Assembly (NCBI GenBank): GCA_020342235.1
Contig: CP073217.1
Coordinates: 372,001 to 436,000 of the forward strand
DNA from: Saccharomycopsis phalli
Lineage: Eukaryota > Ascomycota > Saccharomycetes > Ascoideales > Saccharomycopsidaceae
DNA length: 64,000 nt
Direction: 5' to 3'
Positions 41,665 to 50,881 of the stretch are shown piece by piece. The notes below the pieces were generated by a model. That model was not told the DNA's origin. It searched no databases and worked only from the letters and a program-made list of their open reading frames with translations. Position 1 is the stretch's first letter, and every line of letters begins with the position of its first letter. A program made the translations under genes and the position numbers.

Positions 41665-42537
41665 CTAAATCTCATCCGATCCCGAAAACCCAAACCAGCC
41701 CCGATTCCCTGAATGGCGCGAAAAATAATCAAAGTCAATGCTCACGGCATTAGCCAACAAAACCGCTCGGTCGTTCAACGTCAACTCGTACCGACTCAAC
41801 ATCTCTCCGGCTTCCAATTGGTCCTCAAACGACAATCGCTTATCCATGCGAATAACATACACCCCGGTATCAGTCAAAAACTCCCGTCCAAGCCCCACCC
41901 AGTTCCGATCAATCAAGGACACAATCTTGCCGTTTTCGTCCTTCACTGGGAACCGATACGCAAGAAATCCGCTGTCAATCAACCCAAACTGCTGATATGT
42001 CTCATTACCCGTATCCTTGAATAACCCGTACCTCCGGCGCCACAAATGCCACAACTGGACAGTTTGCCCTAAAATATTACCGGCACGATTCAGGACTCTG
42101 TCTTGAGGCACCTCGACTTTGATTCGCGAATTGATCAAGGAAAACTTCCGGCTAATGTTTAGCACTGCGTTCCCGTTTAAATCGACTAAATCCACATTAA
42201 ACGGCCGATGGAGCTTGTAAATCTGCCGGAGAATCATCTTCATGATCCCCATGTCACGTTCCCGCAAATACCCAATGACTTGTCCGTAACTGTTAAACAC
42301 CTCATAATTGTTGGCTTGCTCGTATCCCAAGAACAAATTAAAAAACTCAATCTTCCGCTCAATCACAAGCGTCGGTTCGCCCAAAATCCGGGCTGCGGTC
42401 TCGGGAATAACCCCATAATCCGCAGAACTAACCACCTGATCTCGGTTAAAAGCATACGGCCGCATCCTTCGAGAACCGTACTTTGCCAATGGCGAATAAA
42501 ATCGCCGCAAAAATCCGCCTACTGTCTTGCTATTCAT
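41665..42537 (-). CDS. AIM25: mitochondrial phospholipid-scramblase-family protein (Aim25-like)
   Basis: A 290-residue member of the scramblase/LURAP family, related to yeast Aim25, a mitochondrial protein. The ATG at 42537 follows a TTG-initiated extension and gives a basic, hydroxylated presequence (MNSKTVGGFLRRFYSPLAKYG). The conserved core has YEVFNSYGQVIGYLRERD, VDLNGNAVLNISRKFSLINS, WHLWRRRYGLF and DKRLSFEDQLE. Near the end, RAVLLANAVSIDFDYFSRHSG corresponds to the C-terminal helix and membrane insertion region. Divergent from the mitoribosomal gene, only 113 bp between starts, so both mitochondrial genes may share control. Confidence 0.88.
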   Translation of the reverse strand: MNSKTVGGFLRRFYSPLAKYGSRRMRPYAFNRDQVVSSADYGVIPETAARILGEPTLVIERKIEFFNLFLGYEQANNYEVFNSYGQVIGYLRERDMGIMKMILRQIYKLHRPFNVDLVDLNGNAVLNISRKFSLINSRIKVEVPQDRVLNRAGNILGQTVQLWHLWRRRYGLFKDTGNETYQQFGLIDSGFLAYRFPVKDENGKIVSLIDRNWVGLGREFLTDTGVYVIRMDKRLSFEDQLEAGEMLSRYELTLNDRAVLLANAVSIDFDYFSRHSGNRGWFGFSGSDEI

Positions 42538-42650
42538 GTACCTGTTCCTCAATACTTGCCAAAACCCTTAACACCGACCCTTACCCGGGGCACGTGAGAA
42601 TGTCACGTTCACATGGTTGGAAAACAATTTTCCAGGTAACCTCGAGACTA

Positions 42651-43397
42651 ATGTCCATGTTCAAACGGTCGATACATACAATCAGACAGTTGAAGCACCA
42701 TAATGGGTGGGCAAAGTCCGGTATTGCATCATTGTACTCACCAGATGGGTACAAGATGGCATGGACGGACTACCAAGCGTTTCTCACCATGAATCTCAGC
42801 TTGGTGACTTCGGGTACCGACTTGGAGCAAAAAAACGCTTTCCAGACGTTACTAACAACGGGATCTTCCAGAAATCAAGCTCCAGCGTTCCACTACGCGT
42901 CACAGGCACACAATAACGACTTTTTCTTCAGCTCTCTTGTGCAAAACCCCGAGAAAAACAGCACAGTTCCTAGCAGGCAGCTAGCCGATAAGATCAGCAC
43001 GAGTTTTGGGTCAATGGACGAGTTCAAGGCGCGGTTTGTGGCACAGGCTGCCCAGTTCAACGGAAACGGATGGGCTTTTCTTGTGGAAAATCGTGACAAG
43101 AAGTTGGAGATTCTTTTGCTGCACAACGAGGGTCTGCCTTATTTCTACAACCGCAACCAGAACACAAACTTGAACGCACCAATCAGCTTGCAACAATACA
43201 CAAAGCTTGTGTCTGAGCAAGAGGAGCTTAATAACGGAGTCCGTGACCACATGTTGCCGTTGTTGGCTGTCAATTTGTGGGACTATGCCTATTTGTATGA
43301 TTATGGCGTGGACAACAAGCAAAAGTACTTGGAGAACGTGTGGAAGGCCATTGATTGGGAGGTTGTGAGTCTGCGGGTCTTTCAAATGCCTCAATAA
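42651..43397 (+). CDS. mitochondrial ribosomal small-subunit protein, SOD-fold (mS42/mS43 type)
   Basis: A 248-residue protein with the iron/manganese superoxide dismutase fold, as in yeast mitoribosomal proteins Rsm26 and Mrp1. ATG at 42651 gives a presequence MSMFKRSIHTIRQLKHH; the longer open frame starts at a TTG inside the divergent AIM25 coding region and is rejected. SOD-like landmarks are HYASQAHNNDFFFSSL, FGSMDEFKARFVAQAAQFNGNGWAFL, and NLWDYAYLYDYG..KYLENVWKAIDWEVV. The metal-ligand pattern is only partly kept, which supports a structural ribosomal role rather than an enzyme. Which of the two paralogues it is remains open. Confidence 0.85.
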   Translation: MSMFKRSIHTIRQLKHHNGWAKSGIASLYSPDGYKMAWTDYQAFLTMNLSLVTSGTDLEQKNAFQTLLTTGSSRNQAPAFHYASQAHNNDFFFSSLVQNPEKNSTVPSRQLADKISTSFGSMDEFKARFVAQAAQFNGNGWAFLVENRDKKLEILLLHNEGLPYFYNRNQNTNLNAPISLQQYTKLVSEQEELNNGVRDHMLPLLAVNLWDYAYLYDYGVDNKQKYLENVWKAIDWEVVSLRVFQMPQ

Positions 43398-44410
43398 TGT
43401 AAATAGTAATAGATATCGGCATTGAATCGTGTAGTGGGGGTGTATCCTTGTATAAAGTGGAATTTCTACTGTCTCGTTACCTCCAAGTGATGGCTGTCAA
43501 TTCGTATCGATTCTACAGCCTGTGGATGCTTATACCTATCTTAATTGACAAAAGACTCAGCCTCCTACGATTACCATTGGATATCTACACGAACACACCT
43601 CAATACCATTTAACACAATTTCAAAACAATCTTGCCCAAGGTTTGCCTCTGTTTATTTCCATCTTGGAATAGTACAGCAAATACATTTCATCTTATCCAC
43701 TCGTATCGATTCTATATTACAGCTTGTGCCGTAAAAGAGAGATTTTACTTTTTGAATACATTCTAGCTAATCCAAACTTTTGTCATATTTTAGCTCTTTC
43801 ATCTCCACGTATTTTAGTTACTATATTACAGCTTATTTAATGTCGACTTCATCATGGTTTGGTAATTACTGGTGGAATTTGTCTTTTCCTTAGCTTATGG
43901 ACTTGCAAATATCCAGACATATTTAATCAGTTTAACAGAGTTGCTACGCATCTGTTGGCGTGTATACCAAATTTCTTGGATTTGGAGACCAAATTATTCT
44001 TATACCAGCCTTGATGGCTTTGGTTCTATAATGTGATTCATTCTTGCTGTATTATAATGGCGAGAAATGTTAGAAATACTGATATAATGAGGACTTGGTG
44101 TGGAAATGCCTGAATTATGCCGTGTCCTCAATGTTATCATAGATGGATTCAAAGTGTTTGAATTGCCTAATATTTCATGAGCTTGATCTTTGTGAACTAG
44201 TTAGTCTTTCAAGTCACTTTCTTTTCAAGTCACTTGCACTATTTCCAACTCAAGCCTTTCAATCCACACTTTAAACTTTTACTCATCTAATTTCAGAGAC
44301 TTGCTCTTATACAATTGTATTTTCCCCGTACGTCTCGCTCAAATAGACCAAGAGCTGCAACCTGAATTTGACTATGATTCAAAACACACCAGTCAAGGTA
44401 TTCACAATAT
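43398..44410. other. intergenic region with LTR-like fragments
   Basis: Contains the LTR-like piece listed separately (43640-43830). The rest is AT-rich with no recognised feature. Confidence 0.4.
43640..43830 (+). mobile_element. LTR-like partial copy (fossil)
   Basis: Contains ATTTTAGCTCTTTCATCTCC and ends TTTTAGTTACTATATTACA, matching the fragments near 10.19 and 29.98 kb. A second, weaker terminus (ACTCGTATCGATTCTATATTACA, partly) lies at about 43,720, so two fragments may overlap. Old and non-coding. Confidence 0.42.
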
Positions 44411-44502
44411 CCACAACAGCAATAAAACTCCCGTATCCTCAATAAAACTCCCGTATCCTCAATAAAACTCCCGCATTCTCAATAAAACTCCCGTATCCTC
44501 AA
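44411..44502. repeat. 20-bp tandem repeat, four copies
   Basis: CTCAATAAAACTCCCGTATC is repeated four times with one variant (GCATT), ending immediately before the 3' end of the coiled-coil gene. Confidence 0.85.
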
Positions 44503-44510
44503 CCAAACCA

Positions 44511-45035
44511 TCAGTCTTCAGACCCAGTTTGTAGACAATACTCTAAAATGGACCTCAACTCTTCATCTTTGGAAACTCCACTGGACATCACCATGGCAGT
44601 AAGAAATTCACTTAAAACAGCAGTACGGACTTTTAATTTTTGCAATTCTTGCCGTGCCTCTTCCACTTCTGCATCATCCCTATCTCCAACATTGATATCT
44701 TTTATAGCATCAGCCAATCCTCGAGCGTCAAGCCCATCGACAATTGCATCTTGTGAAACTTTTTCAAACTCCAATCTGGCTTCCTCAAGCTGGGCCTCGG
44801 CTAAATTGTGTTTTTTGAGAAGTTCAGTGACGTCATGGTCGCTTTTGCGTTCCAAAAGACGTTCCTGATTCTGGTTCTTGTCATGAATCTTTCTCTGGAT
44901 CTCCTTGGGGTCAATCTGAGAACTTTCGGGGCCAAGTCCTCGCAGGATCTCAATGATACTACTCAATTCCACTACACGGTCCAATCTCTCGACCAATTTG
45001 TGATACACACGTACATGTTCCAGATGTAACTCCAT
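44511..45035 (-). CDS. coiled-coil protein, possible CENP-H/Mcm16-like kinetochore subunit
   Basis: A 174-residue protein from the ATG at 45035 (MELHLEHVRVYHKLVERLD). An in-frame ATG at 45098 would add a hydrophobic stretch and looks less natural. Most of it is charged coiled coil (about 40-145). The end, LKVRTAVLSEFLTAMVMSSGVSKDEELRSIL (key part AMVMSSGV.KDEELR), resembles the C-terminal signature of CENP-H/Fta3/Mcm16, an inner-kinetochore (CCAN) protein of about this size. The family call rests on pattern memory only. A truncated LINE inserted about 107 bp upstream of the chosen start, so the native promoter may have been separated from the gene. Confidence 0.5.
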   Translation of the reverse strand: MELHLEHVRVYHKLVERLDRVVELSSIIEILRGLGPESSQIDPKEIQRKIHDKNQNQERLLERKSDHDVTELLKKHNLAEAQLEEARLEFEKVSQDAIVDGLDARGLADAIKDINVGDRDDAEVEEARQELQKLKVRTAVLSEFLTAMVMSSGVSKDEELRSILEYCLQTGSED

Positions 45036-45812
45036 GGTAAAGTCAAGAAGAGGTTGCATAACGATAAACACTCGCACCAGTGCCGCCAACCAAAACATGT
45101 ACCATTTCCACGGATGCACAGATTGGTCCAAGGCAGTGTGTTATAATAATAATTTATTTTTTGTATTTAGCTATATATTGTCACCGGCATTACGGTTATT
45201 CGACAGATATATTTTCACTCAGGAACATCCTGAGGCAGCATTGCTGTTGAAGAAAGCCCTTTTTCAACCCTCACTTGGTTGATTGGGATTAAAAACTTCA
45301 ATAGGGGACAGTCGTATTGTTGGAGGAATCATGTTCCAACATGTTCTGGTAAAACTCAATGAGTTTGTGGACTGATTTTTGGTCGGCAAACACTTTTCCA
45401 AGCGTATTGCGTATGCCATGAGTGGAATCTAGTATGTCATCAATGCGCGATAGAATTCGAGCTTCCAAGAGCTCTGGACATCGGAAGTCATGTATGATGG
45501 AGGGGGAGTGAATCCTGCATCTTTTGCACTTTGGGTCATCATTGCCAAATAGTTTGAGCAAAGAGCCGTCTGCATGGCTTTTTCCACTGAGTAGTTGTGA
45601 TGCTAAGCTGAGAATTGCCTTGAGGCCTGCAAGTGCTTCCGTAAAGAGGAGCTTGATTTTATATCGGTGCACTTTGAGCGGCATGGCCCTGATTTTGCGT
45701 GCGTTCCTATAGTGGTTTGGAAGTGAGTTACTGGTTGAGGTGACCGTTTCTTGCTACTCTTTGATAGCCATTTCTGAGGCCATTTTCCTGAGCATCTGGA
45801 TGCGGGACTGCA

Positions 45813-46683
45813 CACACACCAATACAGGTATATAATTTGCGATCCGCTACTATGTTCTTTTTGTTACAAATGACAACTCCGTTCCCACTTGGTACCAGGA
45901 CACGTATCTACTTCTGCAGCAGTTAGACTAGTACTAGTCTAACTTCAACACTTTAATACGGTACTAATCCTTTCCATGGATGCATTTTGTAGATGGCTTC
46001 TGTCAATTCTATTAATAGTTTCATTAAAGTGTATACTGCGAGGCATTTATTTTAAGCAGTTGAAATTTTGGATGCCGCATCATTTCTACTTCACGGCAAA
46101 GCACAAGTTTAAAGTAATTAAATGGACCAATTTCATTCTAAAATCATAAATCCATCATGAGATTCTTATTTTTATTCTTTGTCTTTATTTTTGGCATCCA
46201 GGCAGTCAATCTTCCATTTAAGAAGACGACCCAGTCCAGTCCGCTTAAACCCTAAATACAACTACTGTCACCAGATGACGAACAGATCATAAACTGGAAA
46301 ATAAACCGGTCTCTTATTAAACTGACTCTGGCGGGTGTATACGACGTTAGGTTTGCGTCAGGAATCACCGAAACGGAGTTGTACAAGATTACCGATTATT
46401 TAAACCAACAACAAAAAATTAACATGAAAAATAGCGATAATAAAGGACTCACTGATTTCTTTAAACGCAAAACCAAAGAAAAATATGGCGGAGTGTACCA
46501 TATTGCATATCAACAAGTTTATAATATCAGAGGGTGTTTTACTGCACCAGTTGTCCAGGAGTTGATTGACAGTAGTATTGTCACTGATATTCTTTGTAAA
46601 GACCGCTTACTATAGAAATGATGCATTTTTCAGATACTCTCTGAAGTACTTGCTGGAAAAGACTCGATGGAGACTATCTTTGA
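45813..46683. other. non-LINE segment enclosed by two LINE pieces
   Basis: About 870 bp with no LINE similarity, lying between two copies of the same roughly 250-bp LINE stretch. It contains the broken secreted-protein remnant below. Its origin is unknown; capture during break repair is possible. Confidence 0.5.
46157..46618 (+). pseudogene. broken remnant of a small secreted protein
   Basis: Starts with a good signal peptide (MRFLFLFFVFIFGIQA) and continues into a polar, charged region. The reading frame is interrupted about once, after which open sequence continues to about 46616. I recognise no family, and it is not an obvious relative of the six-cysteine proteins nearby. It may be a pseudogene of a lineage-specific secreted protein. 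Confidence 0.45.
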
Positions 46684-46729
46684 TGTACGAGCCGTCTATG
46701 AGGCGCATTCCGCGGAGTAGTTGTGATGC

Positions 46730-46852
46730 AAAGGGTTTTCTTCAACAGCAATGCTGCCTCAGGATGTTCCTGAGTGAAAATATATCTGTCGAATAACCGT
46801 ATTGCCGGAGACAATATATAGCTAAATACAAAAATAAATATTATTATTATTA
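46730..46852 (+). mobile_element. 123-bp LINE tail inserted in an older LINE piece
   Basis: An extremely 5'-truncated LINE copy on the plus strand: AAAGGGTTTTCTTCAACAGC through the UTR to the (ATT)n tail. It is flanked by a 12-bp duplication TAGTTGTGATGC (46718-46729 and 46853-46864), which is LINE ORF2 sequence of the opposite orientation. A textbook nested target-primed insertion. Confidence 0.88.
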
Positions 46853-47301
46853 TAGTTGTGATGCCAAACTGAGAATTGCCTTGAGGCCTGCAAGCGCTTC
46901 CGTGAGGAGAAGCTTGGTTTTGTCTCGGTGCACTTTCATCGGCCTGGTGCTGATTAAAGTGCGTTCCTATAGTGGTTTGGAAGTGTGTTACTGGTTGAGG
47001 TGACCGTTTCTTGCTACTCTTTGATAGCCGTGTCTGAGGCCATTTTCTTGAGCATGGATGCGGGACCGCTGTAGATCTTGTATTGGTGGTGGGTCGCCTT
47101 CGAGTCGCCGTTCCTCTAGTGCATAATCAGCTTGTTGTTCAAGTAAACGGGCGACTGCATCAAACGTTCTCGTATCTGGATTGTGGGGGGCTGTTGCCGG
47201 TGGCATTTCCTGGATAAGAGGGCGTTTGGGAATTGTGATTCTTGTATTTCCATTGATCGTCATAATTTGGAACAAACTTGAGCGGACCGTGGCAGTGTGT
47301 T

Positions 47302-47609
47302 TAATTTGTGTTGGTTATATTCTGGTGGTGATTTGGCTACTATTTTATTGAGACCTATTTCTTTGTTTTTACTTTGTCGTTTCAAACTTCTTGTCAACCC
47401 AATCTCTTGCGTAAAGGTAATGGCACGAGGCTCATTTTTTTTTCAGAAACAAGTGTATAAGTATAGTCAGACTATAGACGAGTAAATATTAGTCATTTAC
47501 GAACATGAGCGTGGTGTATCCAACATGAAAATGATGTCTCCAACAGTACCACTCGAATCAACGTTTCAATTCCAAAACGGTCACTTTTAGATATGCCAAA
47601 GTGACAATT
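47302..47609. other. intergenic region, nothing recognised
   Basis: Sequence downstream (in plus coordinates) of the composite LINE block. No gene or repeat supported. Confidence 0.35.
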
Positions 47610-47712
47610 CTAGAGCCAGGCTGAGGTATGCTCATATGACAATTCTAGAGCCAGGCTGAGGTATGCTCATATGACAATTCTAGAGCCAGGCTGAGGTATG
47701 CTCATATGACAC
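47610..47712. repeat. 36-bp tandem repeat, three copies
   Basis: GACAATTCTAGAGCCAGGCT followed by GAGGTATGCTCATAT is repeated three times exactly, so the array is recent. Confidence 0.9.
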
Positions 47713-47749
47713 TAGAAAGTTTCTAGACCCAGTTAGAAGTGCTGGGAAT

Positions 47750-47855
47750 GGTATTTTCAACAGCATTTCTGCCTTGGGATTTCCTGAGTGTATATTTGCG
47801 GAATGACTGAGTTTCCAGAGATTAGCCAAGCCAACAATAAATACTATCATATTTT
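47750..47855 (+). mobile_element. diverged LINE 3' end
   Basis: The order of motifs AACAGCATTTCTGCCTTGGG, TTCCTGAGTGTATAT, GGAATGACTGAGTTTCCAGAGA and AATAAATACTATCATATT mirrors the LINE 3' UTR and tail, with many substitutions. An older copy than those at 45-53 kb. Confidence 0.65.
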
Positions 47856-48002
47856 AGCATGGCTTTTAAAAAACGGAAGCCAATGCGTCTCAGAATGAGC
47901 AAAATGCACTCTACAAATGTCGTAGTTAATAGTATCGTCTGAATTAACCATAGTATTATGATGAACTATAAACTACTTAATTATTTGTTTTGTTCCTTTA
48001 AG

Positions 48003-48314
48003 ATCTGGATAACCGGATTTGGGCTCTGCTAGATATAATGTCTAGCTGAATTGTTCAATTGAATTGTCTCTATGTTGGAGTCTGATCCCTATTTAAATGT
48101 ATCAGATTCACCATGTTAGAAAGGCTCTAACATACACCGTCTTGACGGTGTATGGCACAGTGCCGTTTGTGTCCTATCGTATGAAATCAGACTTTACATT
48201 ATTCGTCAATAATATTGACGAAGTGTCTCAGTCTAATTAATGCCGTAGGTCTACGATATTACACTGATGTTATCATTGCATGAGTGAACTGTTGTGCAGT
48301 GGTTGTTTAACCAC
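48003..48314. other. chain of about ten adjacent stem-loops, function unknown
   Basis: Almost every stretch of these 312 bp belongs to a different inverted repeat. Examples (stem positions): 48028-48033/48041-48046 GCTAGA; 48078-48086/48101-48109, 9 bp with one G-T; 48113-48120/48126-48133 ATGTTAGA with a 5-nt loop; 48131-48141/48144-48154 CATACACCGTC, 11 bp; 48154-48157/48161-48164; 48202-48210/48214-48222 TTCGTCAAT, 9 bp; 48244-48248/48251-48255; 48274-48280/48295-48301; 48299-48304/48309-48314 GTGGTT. Neighbouring stems share bases, allowing alternative pairings. No long frame and no match to an RNA I know. It lies about 500 bp upstream of ERD2. Confidence 0.6.
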
Positions 48315-48350
48315 GACAACAAAGAATGGCATATTGATGAGTCTTTGAAA

Positions 48351-48396
48351 GAAGTGGAATGGCAAGAAGTGGAATGGCAAGAAGTGGAATGGCATT
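48351..48396. repeat. 15-bp tandem repeat, three copies
   Basis: AAGAAGTGGAATGGC is repeated three times just after the stem-loop chain. Confidence 0.85.
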
Positions 48397-48811
48397 TACG
48401 TTGAATGGCCAAATTTGAGCTAATAGTGAGAGTCAATGGGCATACAAGCGTAGTTCATTGTACAAATTTATCGTACCAGAACATGGAATGGTACTCCAAC
48501 ACGGAGATTTAGCAAATGTACATCAAACATCTAGGCCTCACAAGAACACGGCATTATCTACATCCCAGACAATGGCTTCTGTGTTTAGAAATGACAATTG
48601 GAAGTAAAACATGTAAACACCTCTACAGAGGCATCTAAAAATCTACATCTCCAAACTAATTCCAGATCAATCTACTTTTCAGACTAATCCCAGATCAATC
48701 TCCGTCAATCTCGCTCTGGGTGACGTGGTACGCACATGCACACGTGACTCCTTGACGGGGGAGAGCATGTGACCATGGCTTGAAATTCATGCGACCAAGG
48801 TGTTTTCAAGC
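48397..48811. other. upstream region of ERD2
   Basis: AT-rich, with a CACGTG near 48740 about 70 bp before the gene start and a repeated AGATCAATCT motif. No other feature. Confidence 0.4.
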
Positions 48812-49456
48812 ATGTATTTATTTCAGGTCCTCGGCGACTTGTCGCATTTGTTGAGTGTATTTATACTCTTGCACCGGATTCAGACCGCACGGTCGATTGC
48901 GGGAATCAGTTTCAAGACCCAGGTTCTCTATTGCGTGGTGTTTGCCACACGGTACTTGGACCTCTTCTTCAGTTACATCTCATTGTACATTACTCTCATG
49001 AAGATTTTCTTCATTGGCACGTCGTTTTACATTGTCTATTTGATGGTTGTCAAGTACAAGGTCCTTGAGAAGCAACAGCCTAGCAACGATGACTTTCCAG
49101 CACAATATTTGGTTGCAGGTGCCTTTGTCGCCTCACTCATTTTTACGTACACCTACCGGCCAATGGAGATTTTGTGGAGTTTCAGCGTGTGGCTCGAGGC
49201 AGTGGCGATTTTCCCTCAGTTGTACATGCTCCAAAAGACCGGTGAGTCCGAGAGTTTGACTGCACATTACATTTTTGCCTTGGGATTATACCGGGCCTTG
49301 TACATTCCAAACTGGTTGTACCGGTACTTTGCAGAGAATCGCTTTGACAAGATCTCGGTTGCCGCAGGAATCATCCAGACGTTGTTGTACTCTGACTTTT
49401 TCTGGATCTACTACAACAAGGTGATTAAGGCGTTGAAGGTGGAGTTGCCGGTGTAG
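48812..49456 (+). CDS. ERD2: ER lumen HDEL/KDEL-receptor (Erd2)
   Basis: A 214-residue seven-helix membrane receptor that retrieves escaped HDEL/KDEL proteins from the Golgi to the ER. The open frame begins at a GTG, but the ATG at 48812 gives the canonical start (MYLFQVLGDLSHLLSVFILL). Family motifs are present: GISFKTQVLYCVVFATRYLDLF, FSVWLEAVAIFPQLYMLQ, and YRALYIPNWLYRY near the ligand-binding cavity. Length is as expected (yeast 219). Complete. Confidence 0.96.
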   Translation: MYLFQVLGDLSHLLSVFILLHRIQTARSIAGISFKTQVLYCVVFATRYLDLFFSYISLYITLMKIFFIGTSFYIVYLMVVKYKVLEKQQPSNDDFPAQYLVAGAFVASLIFTYTYRPMEILWSFSVWLEAVAIFPQLYMLQKTGESESLTAHYIFALGLYRALYIPNWLYRYFAENRFDKISVAAGIIQTLLYSDFFWIYYNKVIKALKVELPV

Positions 49457-50129
49457 CAGTACATATGTATACTATTCAATGAAACTATGGTGTATTCTAA
49501 AGTGTGCTGTACTTTCCAGCAGAATTTGTAGTTGAAACTGCAGTCAGACATGGCTGGAATCGATCCTAGACATGCACAACAGGACATGTTATACAAACTA
49601 CATTTGAGCACCGAAACGTCAAATTAGTATTCAATGCAGCGGCTGGGTGGAGGATAGAGCTTAACTAGGCATTGGCTTGTGAGTGTAATGGATCATTCAG
49701 TAATCACATTGTGCCTGGCGTAGCATCTTGTAATGCAACAGAAGCCAGATCTAATTGGAATCAATGAGCTTTTGCCATTGTTTGGTGACTGTTTTGAATG
49801 GCTTCTTTTAGAGAATAGATTTTCCTGGGTTTAAGCTGCGCTATTTGGATCAGGTTCAGTCTGATGTTGAATAAACTGCTCCGCTGGTTTATTCTTGACA
49901 AAACATCTTCAAATAATCTTTGGTAGGGAATACTCATGCCAAGGACCGCGAGCTCCTCTTTATACTACAACTTCTATAATTTAAATCCTACTTCTTAAAC
50001 ATTACATTATTTATAATAACAATCAAAGATCAGCCATGCTGGAAGTGGACCTTGGTACATATCAACATTTCTTGATCTTGAGGCTCCACCCCGATCATCC
50101 ACATCAAAAATGGCATTCTGCCCCACAGA
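49457..50129. other. intergenic region with a relic of the secreted-gene tandem array
   Basis: Near 50030-50085, AGCCATGCTGGAAGTGGACC and ACATATCAACATTTCTTGAT match the 3' flanks of the secreted paralogues (about 51965-52025 and 53725-53780). This suggests a lost or displaced array member. The rest shows no feature. Confidence 0.45.
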
Positions 50130-50480
50130 TTCTACTCAGATTGACAGAAACACAAGAGTAGCAACTCCTAAACGCCCTATAATCCAGAATATACTAAAAT
50201 CAACAACCACATATACCCCAGATATCAGACCGTTTGATGTGGTCACTTGAATACTAGAAAAACGAGCAGATTACGCACTAGAGAAAGAAACTCAAAGAAG
50301 ATCCACCATCAATACGGGATCGACATTGTTACCACATCCAGATGTTTAATAACCTCAGACCAGATAACCAAAGAGTGACAGAAAATGAACACCTCCAATA
50401 TTGACTCATTGCCCAACCACTATAGGCATGCACGAAATATTAGTGCTATGCCGGTAAAAGTGCACCGAGCTCAAACCACA
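50130..50480 (+). mobile_element. decayed LINE ORF2 fragment
   Basis: Translation in one frame gives TRVATPKRPIIQNILKST, TPDIRPFDVV and EKRADYALEK, then NHYRHARNISAMPVKVHRA. These match the complete LINE (TRIIIPKRPLIQDMLQAT, NPDIRTFDAA, EQRADYALEE, NHYRNARKISTTPFKVHRD) with many stops and gaps. An old plus-strand copy. Its right end is joined to a SINE-like insertion. Confidence 0.8.
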
Positions 50481-50583
50481 TTATTATTATTTTACTAAAG
50501 GCTACAGCAGTAATTCGGCCCCAGAGAAATTGATGCTTCACCGTCCAAGACTAGAGACGGCGCCGTTGCTCAGAGAAAAACCT
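50481..50583 (-). mobile_element. truncated SINE-like element with 10-bp target duplications
   Basis: A 103-bp relative of the element at 10678-10933. It is flanked by TCAAACCACA (50471-50480 and 50584-50593). On the minus strand both copies share TTTTCTCT, a CCGTC..TAGTC..GACGG hairpin, and GTAGCCTTTAGTAAAATAAT ending in the ATT-type tail. It inserted at the end of the decayed LINE fragment. Confidence 0.75.
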
Positions 50584-50593
50584 TCAAACCACA

Positions 50594-50881
50594 CGACACA
50601 ATGTTTTGGTTATATTCATTTTCCGGTTGCTTTAGCATGCTAATTATACTCAGAAATTAAATTAAAATTCAGCTCTCTTTACTTGAAATGTAAAATATCC
50701 ATCCAATATTTTCTGGCATAAATCGTTAGATGCCGTTGAGATTAGCAACTAATATAGTCCCGAAAAGGCTGCGGCATGAGGCATGAATAATATCCAAGGC
50801 ACAATGCCTAAAGTAAAATATCCAAGGTGCATTACCGAAATAATATAAATATTAATCATACCCACCCACTTTCAATCATCA
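50594..50881. promoter_or_regulatory. promoter of secreted paralogue B
   Basis: Holds the shared blocks TGTAAAATATCCATCCAATA, ATCGTTAGATGCCGTTGAGA, GGCATGAGGCATGAATAAT and TATAAATATTAATCATACCC, in the same order as upstream of paralogue A. The last block is nearly identical upstream of paralogue C. Confidence 0.6.

Larger units (their letters stand above)
45143..47290 (-). mobile_element. composite truncated LINE block with outer target duplication
   Basis: The outer edges carry the same 11-bp repeat GGCAGTGTGTT (45132-45142 and 47291-47301). The left part (45143 to about 45812) has the LINE 3' tail, UTR and ORF2 C terminus. The right part (about 46684-47288, interrupted by a nested insert) corresponds to a more 5' ORF2 piece and overlaps the left one by about 250 bp of LINE sequence. 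Both parts share variants absent from the complete LINE, for example GTTTCTTGCTACTCTTTGAT. The simplest reading is one 5'-truncated insertion that was later split and partly duplicated around an 870-bp non-LINE segment. Confidence 0.75.

Noticed and set aside
41142-41753. 203-codon plus-strand frame with repeated IPLPISQSKY units
   Set aside because: It is the translation of the 30/60-bp minisatellite and runs into the 3' end of the opposite-strand scramblase gene; no ATG context or homology.
42483-42650. N-terminal extension of the SOD-fold mitoribosomal protein
   Set aside because: Begins at TTG, overlaps the coding start of the divergent AIM25 gene, and the internal ATG at 42651 gives a proper presequence.
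48003-48314. Stem-loop chain read as a CRISPR-like or tRNA array
   Set aside because: Stems differ in sequence, there is no constant repeat or spacer, and no tRNA invariant bases occur.
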